A stretch of DNA of 10,092 nucleotides, taken from Isotricha intestinalis (taxonomy: Eukaryota; Ciliophora; Litostomatea; Vestibuliferida; Isotrichidae). The position numbers were made by a program, and so were the translations under genes. Below the pieces are notes generated by a model, which was not told where the DNA came from, made no database searches, and saw only the letters and a program-made list of their open reading frames with translations. Location: the NCBI GenBank assembly GCA_023807065.1, contig JAJJLU010004711.1, positions 1 through 10,092 on the forward strand. The letters are read 5' to 3'. Shown piece by piece: positions 1 to 7,700 of this stretch (the stretch's first letter is position 1; each line of letters starts with the position of its first letter).

Positions 1-393
1 ATTGAAATTTCTGATTTAAGTTTTAAAACTGAAGAAAGTCAATTTCCTACAGGAAGAAAAAAAACTGAAGATAATTTTAGTATTAATTTAAATGAAAATA
101 AATTGAGAAATGATAATTTAACTTTTAAAGAAAAAAACAAAATTGAAATAAAAGATAATTTTACTCAAACTGAGACTTTTGATTATGATGATAATGGAAA
201 AAATAAATATACTTCTGAAGAAGAAGATAATATTTTTGATGAAATTATAGAAAAATCAAAAGAATTAGAAAAATTAATTGTATCAAATAAAATGATATGT
301 GATTCAAAAAAGAAAAAGAATATTATTTATTTTCCAAATAAAAATAAAAAAGGAATGAAACCTAATTTTTTGTCTTATCATAAAAAAAAATAA
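1..393 (+). CDS. C-terminal part of a charged, low-complexity protein of unknown function (start lies left of the window)
   Basis: Frame 1 is open from the first base to a TAA at 391-393, giving 130 visible codons. The first ATG in this frame is near the end, and a TTG at 103 is not a credible eukaryotic start, so the gene begins outside the window. The visible protein is rich in Lys, Asn, Glu and Asp, has no membrane segment, and looks largely disordered. A short helix or coil may lie at visible residues 73-98 (EEDNIFDEIIEKSKELEKLI). The last 30 residues are basic, with a KKKK run at 103-106 and a KKK terminus, which could be a nuclear-localisation or nucleic-acid-binding tail. A TQT triplet at residues 55-57 (FTQTE) resembles the core of dynein light chain LC8 ligands. 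No domain family is recognised, so no function is assigned. The stop is followed in frame by TGA and TAA (394-399). The gene converges on the giant gene to its right. Confidence 0.6.
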   Translation: MEISDLSFKTEESQFPTGRKKTEDNFSINLNENKLRNDNLTFKEKNKIEIKDNFTQTETFDYDDNGKNKYTSEEEDNIFDEIIEKSKELEKLIVSNKMICDSKKKKNIIYFPNKNKKGMKPNFLSYHKKK

Positions 394-410
394 TGATAAT
401 CAATATTTAA

Positions 411-416
411 AATAAA
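411..416 (+). other. Candidate poly(A) signal of the left gene
   Basis: An AATAAA hexamer starts 18 bases after the TAA stop of the left gene. It is correctly placed for 3'-end formation, but AATAAA is common by chance in DNA of this composition, so position is the only support. Confidence 0.2.
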
Positions 417-1207
417 ATACAAATATATATAAAAAATAATGAAATTACATATAATAATAATATAAATAAATTTTATAGTAAAAGTTTAGATGTATTTTTA
501 AAAGAAATGTTTTAAATCAAAATAAATAAAAATGATAAAAGATATAATGTGAAAAAAAAGTAATTTATTCTAAATAAAATGTATTTTTTTCAATAAAAAA
601 TCTAAAAAAAAATTATTGATTTTTATTTATCAAAAAAATTTATGATTCAAAAAATATTTTTTTTATAAAAGTTATTTTTTTTCAAACAAAAACTATTTAT
701 GATTTTCTTTTTCTTGATGAAAATCTATTTTTTTTGAAAAAAATATAAAATGAAATGAAATAAAGAAAAGTTACAATTTAAAAAAAGTTTGAAATAAAAA
801 ATCTACCATAGAAATAAAATCAAAACATAATGTGAGCCATAAAATTAAAATTCCTGTAATTTTTCATATAAAAATGCATATCCTTTATCATAACAATTTT
901 TTCTACTATTTATTAATACAAAAAAATAATATATGACAACTTATTCTTCACTTTTGAATAACAAAGTTCTTTTTTTAATATTCTTTTTTTATAAATATTA
1001 TTATATCATTATAATCTTTCAATATAATTCTCACAACATTTAATTATTATTTTACAATTTCTGTTTTCAAAAAAATGAATTTGAAGCTTTTTAAAGTCTT
1101 ATAAGAAATTTCTTAACCATAAAAAAGGAAGAACTTTTAATTTTTGACTAAAAATGAAAAAATAAAGAAAAAAGTGTTTTTTAACGTTAGAAACTCAAAA
1201 AACTCAC

Positions 1208-1245
1208 TATTATATTTAATAATATATATAATAATATTATAAAAA
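1208..1245. repeat. AT/AAT low-complexity tract
   Basis: A run made almost wholly of TA, TAA and AAT units lies in the spacer, with no C or G over this stretch. It is simple-sequence DNA rather than a structured element. It sits inside the 79-codon open patch on the minus strand and supplies its Ile/Tyr/Asn-rich middle, which weakens the coding interpretation of that segment. Confidence 0.5.
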
Positions 1246-1263
1246 ACAGATGAAAAAAAATAA
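1236..1263. repeat. Imperfect short direct repeat, copy 1
   Basis: This segment (TTATAAAAAACAGATGAAAA and a few more bases) closely matches 1564-1591. Both copies hold the order TTAT or TTATT, an A run, CAGA, TGAAA, an A run, then TAAT. The CAGA...TGAAA core is the only non-homopolymer part, so the match may be coincidental. Confidence 0.2.
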
Positions 1264-1563
1264 TCTGATTTCAAACAATTAGAAAGTAATTTATTGAATA
1301 AATAGTATTTTCTTCTAGATTTAAAAAAATAATTTAAATAATAATTGCATTTAATAAAATAAATAGTAATATTTATTTAACTAATCCTAAATCTTATAAA
1401 GTATCTTCATTCTTCTTAATGTCCTTCTCAATATAAATAATATTTTTCATAATATATTCTCAATAAATAAAAAAATTAAAATCTTTTTTTATCATTTAAT
1501 TTTTTCATAAAAAAATTTTTTTATTTAAAAGGAAAAGTTAATATTAAAAAAAATGATTTTTTA

Positions 1564-1591
1564 TTATTAAAAAACAGAATGAAAAAAATAA
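1564..1591. repeat. Imperfect short direct repeat, copy 2
   Basis: This is the second copy of the motif at 1236-1263. It differs by one inserted base in the CAGA/TGAAA core and by A-run lengths. No open frame or regulatory function is associated with it. Confidence 0.2.
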
Positions 1592-1721
1592 TTAAATGAA
1601 AATTTAAACTCATATCTTTTCTTGAAGAATTAGTCTATTTTTATAATTGAAGTATTTTAATTGAGATTTCTTTTTTAATTATATTTTGACAATTACATTA
1701 ATTTAAAGAACACTTTAAAAC

Positions 1722-1727
1722 TTTATT
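1722..1727 (-). other. Candidate poly(A) signal of the giant gene
   Basis: TTTATT on the + strand reads AATAAA on the gene's strand, 54 bases beyond its TAA stop at 1781-1783. The placement is reasonable, but the hexamer is expected often in this AT-rich spacer. Confidence 0.2.
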
Positions 1728-1780
1728 TTAAATTTAAAAATTATTAAATAAAAAATATTCTAATAATTAAATATTTCTAA

Positions 1781-4700
1781 TTAAATTTTAACAGCATTTG
1801 GTCTAAAATCTTTAGGTTGAATATTTTCAGCATATCTTTTTTCAGGATTAGCAACCCAACAAGCAATATTTTGAATATATCTTGGTGTTCCATCTTTTTT
1901 CATATCCAAAAAGAATTTAGTGAATCCACAATCAATTACAATATCTCCTTCTCCACAATTTGTTCCACAATAAAATAGAGAATTAATTCCTCCATCAGAA
2001 TCTTTTGAAAAAGGAACAAATGGATCAAGTGATATAGGATCAGTAAGTGGTTCCCGAGAATTAATATTTGGAACAGCATATGATATTGTAATACCTTCAT
2101 ATATTTGATATATATTATGTGAAATTTTTCCTCTTTCATATTTCAACATATCATTTATTTTTCTATTAAATGTTTGATTTTTATTTAATAACCCTGAATC
2201 ATCTCCTTCTAATATTTTAGTTCCATAATGATTCCCATTTACTCTCCAATTTACCTTTTTAAAATTTTTCCCATCATCAATAGGAAACTCTGCTTTTTCA
2301 AGAAATGCATTAACTTCAATTAAATATGGTTCATTATCAGAAGTTAAAATTAATGCTCCTCCATTTTTCCAAAATTGTATTAAAACATTTATGAATTTAT
2401 CATGTAAAGAAGAGTCTAAAACTCTATTAGATGTCAGAACCCAACAAGCATAATAATCACATTTTCCATTAACATCAAGTGTTAATTTATTAATTGTTTC
2501 TTGATAATTTGTAGCTACATCAATACTGATTCCATAATAATCAATAGAAGATTGAATACATTCTTCTCCTTCTTTTCCTTTATATATTCTTCCTAAAGTA
2601 ATAAAATCACCTTCAGTATATAATAATGAAAATAATATTTTTTGTCCTTTCAATAAATTTCTTTCATACATTCCATCATTATTAATATTATTATCCCCCA
2701 ATTCTTCTTTTGATTTTTCAATTTTTGTGAAAGGAAATCCTTCAAATGAAATTTTAATATTTTCAAGTTCTTCTTTTAAATCCTTAAATATAGGATTATT
2801 TTTGAAATTATCAATTTGTGTAAAATCAATCTTTGGTACATCAAAACCATATCCTGAAAATTTTTGATTTCCTTTTGCAGAATCATTAAAACATTTAGTT
2901 ATTCCACTTATTAATTTTTCTGGGTCTTGAGAATAAATAATATTAGGAAATAAACATTCAATTCCATTTGGATATATTCCAAGACCAATACCAAAAACTA
3001 AAATATTTTTATTACTACAAAAATTAACATTATCTAAAATTCTTTGTCTTTCTGATTTTGAATATAATCCATCAGTAAGAACAAAAAGATAATTTGTTCT
3101 ATCAATTTTTCTTGATTTATTAATATTATATACAACTTTTATAGCAGATGCTAAATCAGTTTTTCCTTTATTAAATAATAAAGAAAATAAAGATGGCCAA
3201 ATATTTGAATTTTCTGATAATGCTTCAATTGTTGTTTTTTCAGAACAAAGAACAATAGGATTTTTTTCACTTGTGATAATTAAATCAAAGCAAGGAAGAT
3301 CAATAGCAGATAATGAACTTAATAATATTCTAATTGTTTCAAAAGAATGATTAAGAGAAATTTTACTAAAACACGATTGAGAATTATCTATTATAACTGA
3401 AACTCCATAATTTTTTATTAATCCATCTAAAATTTCCATATATATCATTGGATCTGGAACCGGATTTAAAAAATATTTAATTAATTCTGTTATTTCAATA
3501 TGTGTTCCTTCATTTGTTAATCTTGGCTGTGTAGGAAGATTAGGTTTGAAAATTGTTTCCATATTTGAAAGATTAATTTTCTCTTTTTTTAGTTTATATT
3601 CTTTTTTTATAATTGATTGAATTTCTTTTTTAGTTTTTTCATTTAATTTATCATTTTTTATTTTAACTATTTGTCCTATATTTTGTGAATAAAATTTTGA
3701 TTCATTTCCTTCTGATTTTGGCTGAACTTTTAAATTTTGAGGTAACTTAATTTTTTGAGCATATGGTTCAGCATTTCCTTTAAAAGGATGTTGACAAAAT
3801 GTTTTTATCTGTAATAAAAAGTCATTCGAATAAATTTCTTGAAGATTAATATCATCAATATTAAAAATTGCTTTTTCACATTTGTCACAATTTGTTTCTT
3901 TATCAGATGTAACTAATGATTGAATAATTGTTTTTGCAACTTCAGTAATTAATTCATCGGATAATTTTTTTCTTGTAACTTCAACATATGAAATATTATT
4001 AGAACATGTTCCAAAATCTTTCCAAAATAAAGATAATTGATTACTAATTTGTTCTTTTTCTGAATTTATATCTTCAAAAAGACATGAAGGTTTATTAAAA
4101 ACAAATGCAAATGAATAATTTTTAATACAAATAATGTCATTTTTAAATTGTTCAATTAATCTTATTTCTTCATCAATTCCATTTGTTAAAATTACAAATA
4201 AATTATGAATATCATTTTTATTTATAATATTATTTTGTGCAATTTTTAAACTTGATGCTAATTCTGTGTTACATCTTCTTATAAAAATACAATCTAATAC
4301 TTTTTGAAGTATTATTGGATTATATAATTCTGATACTTGTTTGATAATAACATTAAATTCACCATCTCCTATTAATGTTATTGCATATGGAATTTTTAAA
4401 GAATTAAATCCAAGGGAAATTCCACATAAAAGAAGCATATTAAATAATTTATCATTATCTCCTATTGTTCTTGAAACATCAATTAAAATATTTGCCTCTG
4501 TATTATGAAAGGGAATTTCTTGTTTTAAATTTACTATTTGTGCTATTGAATAAAGTTTTGCTGCTATAAATTTGCTATCTTCAATAATTTGATTAACAGG
4601 AATTTTATCATTTTCTAAAGACTTCATACTACTTGGATATAAATTATTTTTATTTGGAATTGTTCCTTTTAGTTCACTTCTTTTTTTTTCATATCTTTCT

Positions 4701-7700
4701 ATAAACTTTAATTTACTATCTAGTTTTATATTTTGCATTTTTGAATAACATATTTTAATTGTATCATATTCATTATAATTTTTATCTTGTTCTCTAAATT
4801 TTTCTGCAGAAATTCTATATTGAATTTTTCCCCCTTTACTATTTTTTATATATGCTATATCATCTTTTTCTTTATCGTTCATTTTAATATTATTTAAATT
4901 AATTTCATCTTCAATTTTTTTTAAATCTATTTCTTCACTTTCATCCATTGAAATAATTTCTTCTGTATATTCAATATTTTCATTTTCTTCTTCATTTTTA
5001 TCAAATTCTATTTCTTGACTTAGTTGTTCATTTTTATTAATATATATTTGATTAAATTCTTTAAATTCTTCAATATCTTTTTTTTCATATAATTCAAAAT
5101 TAATTTCTGTGATATCACTTTTAACTCCATCAATATTACTCCAATCAACTTTATTATTTCCATGTTTTAAAATCATATGATTGCCTATATCTTCACTAAT
5201 CCATTTTTCATTTTTTATACTATAAATTTCTATTTCTGGATATTTAATAAATCCTTTTACATTATAATTAATTTGATTGTTATTATATATATTTTCTATA
5301 TTTATAGATTCAATTCCTATAGAACGTAATTTAATAATCATTTCTTCAAAAAGTTTTTTAAATTCATTTGTGAGGGGAGATATAATTGAACAATCTTTTC
5401 CATTTGGTAGAGATTTATAAATATTATATGAGTCATTAAAACATTTTAATGCTATTTTTAAATTTTCTTCTTTTGAATCTCTTTTAATAATTGAATTTCC
5501 TATAAAAGCAGGAAGTAAACCAATATTAGTTATAAATTTCCAATATGAATTATATAATTCATTGATAGATTTGTCAAATTTTGGTAAATCTATTTGTTCC
5601 AAATCTATATTTATAGACTGAAATCCTTCATTTTCATTTGATATTTCATTAGTTTCAATATAATTTGGTTTTACTTCTAAATTTTGTTTGATTGACTTAT
5701 TGCCTATATATAAAAATTTTTTGGAAATTTCATTATTATTTAATAATTCTATGGAATCTGATTTTATTAATTCTTTGATTTTTAAAATATTAACTTTAAT
5801 TTTTTCAAATTTTTCATTTTTTGATATTTTATTTGAATTTTGATTACTGATACTATAATATTGATAACATAAATCTCTTTCTTTTTTCTCGATTTTTTTT
5901 TGATTTATTTTTATAATAAAAATAATATTTCTATTATTTTTTATATATTTAAATCTATTATTCATAGAAGTGTATAATCGTAAAACAAAATTATATAATG
6001 GAATATTTGTTTTATGAAATAATTTTTTATCGATATCATACTTTAAATATATATCTTTAATATCATCTGGTTGTTCATTAAACATAACATTTTTCCATTT
6101 AGGAATTTGATTTTCAAAAATTTGTAAAGCTAATTGACCAAAAGAATAAACTTTATTTTTTTTATCAATATTATCTTTAAGTGTTTTTATAAATTGTTCT
6201 ATTTTTGTTTTATCTGTTTCATTATTTTGTTCAATTAATTGTTCGTTTTTGAACAATTCCTCCTCATAACGATTAATCAAAGGAAACCATTCATTAGCTG
6301 TTATTCCATACACAGGAAAGTATTCTTTTTTCCAAAAAAGAATTCCTGTGGTTGGTTCGTAAATATTTGGGGTTTCTATTATATAATTCCTTAATAAAGA
6401 AAAATATGAATTTTTTTTGTTTTTTATATTAATATGTTTAATTTTTTCATCAGTATAATCTACAATAAAATAATATTCTTCAGGACATCTATAATATAAA
6501 GGCCCAACAATTATTCTATCTTCACCTATTTGTTCTTGCTTTTTAATTAAACTAAAAACTTCTTTTTCCCTAATATATTCATAATAATTAAAATTGATAA
6601 AATCTTTCAATTCTTTTAAAGGAGGAGGCGATTGAATTATAAAACTTACAGTTTTACTCATATTTCCAATGGTTAAGGTAATATCATTTAAATTTGGATT
6701 ATTTTGAATATTATATTTTGAAGGAATATGTAATTTTAATTTAATTATTTTTTTTTCATTCTCTAAAATAATATTTTCATCAAAATCTTTTATTAAAAGA
6801 TTGTTCTCAAAATTTTTTGATAATTTTGCATTAATAATTCCATTTATATAAGGAAATATTACCCTTAAGTGTATTGGAATTTCAAAATCATTAAGTTCTA
6901 AATGAAAATTCAATAAATAAATATATATTTGGTTCCCAAATTCTTTTTGTTTGAAATCATATATTTCCAAAGAAAACATAATTGGCTTGAGCAGAACATC
7001 AAAAATTATTTGAATTTTATCATTTTTATTAAAATAAAATTCAAATAAACATTTTAATCTACAAGGATTATCTACTTCAGGTACAGTAATTTTAATTACA
7101 TTTCTATTATCTAAATCAAATAAAGGTTTTTTATTAGAACTATTCCCATCTAAAGATTTGCATTTTGCTTTGAAAATTATATCTTTATTTATTCTAAAAT
7201 TCTCAAATTTAAATGTTAATTCTTCATTTGAAAATAATTCATTAGTTTTAAGATAAAATCTATTATTTTTATATTCCATTTCATATTTATCATTTGAAAA
7301 AAGTAGACTTATAGATAGAGTTTTAACTATAATATTAATATCAAGTTCTAAAGTATTTGGGCTATTTAATGGAAATTCTTTTTCTGTACTTAATATCAAT
7401 TTTCCCAAAAATTGAAATTTTTTTTCATTTCCATCATCATCTGTAAATAAAGATGGAATTGTAATTAAAAAATCAATATTTTTTCCTTCATTTATTTCAT
7501 TATCTACATATAAATTTTTAAGATCTCCAGGGATTAACCCTTTATTTTCAATCAATTCACCTTTTTCTTCTTCAAATTCTTTTGATGTAATTTTGGCATA
7601 AATTTTTTCATTTAAACGTGAACGAAGAGTAATTTTAATAGGATCTTTATAAAATGTTGGACAGAAAGGTCCAAATTGAAAATTTAAAGATTTAAAACAA

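Larger units (their letters stand above)
814..1459 (-). pseudogene. Possible decayed protein-coding sequence with stops and frameshifts
   Basis: The minus strand holds several protein-like open patches. The longest runs from 1376 down to a TAA at 1137-1139: 79 sense codons bounded upstream by TAA at 1377-1379, with no ATG. That is long for DNA where TAA is so frequent. Upstream, in another frame, an ATG at 1448-1450 opens 18 codons (MKNIIYIEKD and on). Downstream, a third frame gives three patches of about 30 codons split by isolated TAA/TGA codons between 1194 and about 917, one of which reads FFENRN then CKIIIKCCENYIERL. It then continues with IVEKIVMIKDMHFYMKNYRN to about 814. Another frame over 845-957 is equally protein-like (KNCYDKGYAFLYEKLQEF). 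Several frames look plausible at once, which is a warning that A/T composition alone may produce the effect. No family is recognised. Confidence 0.22.
394..1780. other. Gene-poor, extremely AT-rich spacer between convergent genes
   Basis: No convincing intact gene is seen on either strand. The segment is even more AT-rich than the flanking genes, with many A and T homopolymers and stops in every frame. It must hold the 3' untranslated regions of both genes. Strand composition changes along it: mainly A-rich on the + strand at about 394-580, T-rich at about 840-1070 and 1380-1520, and mixed elsewhere. Those shifts, together with short protein-like frames, suggest that part of the spacer is decayed coding DNA. 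No tRNA, rRNA, tandem array or transposon terminus was recognised by eye. Confidence 0.7.

Noticed and set aside
103..105. TTG as the start codon of the left gene
   Set aside because: The frame is open upstream to base 1 with similar composition, and TTG starts are a bacterial convention that does not suit this eukaryotic-looking DNA.
394..1780. CRISPR array, tRNA gene or transposon ends in the spacer
   Set aside because: There are no regularly spaced repeats, no cloverleaf with the conserved T-arm, and no matched terminal inverted repeats. The repeated motifs are short and homopolymer-based.
1936..2139. A 67-codon frame on the minus strand inside the 3' part of the giant gene
   Set aside because: It overlaps the well-supported amidotransferase-like domain in another frame, and its Ile/Leu/His-rich translation is typical of a shadow frame.
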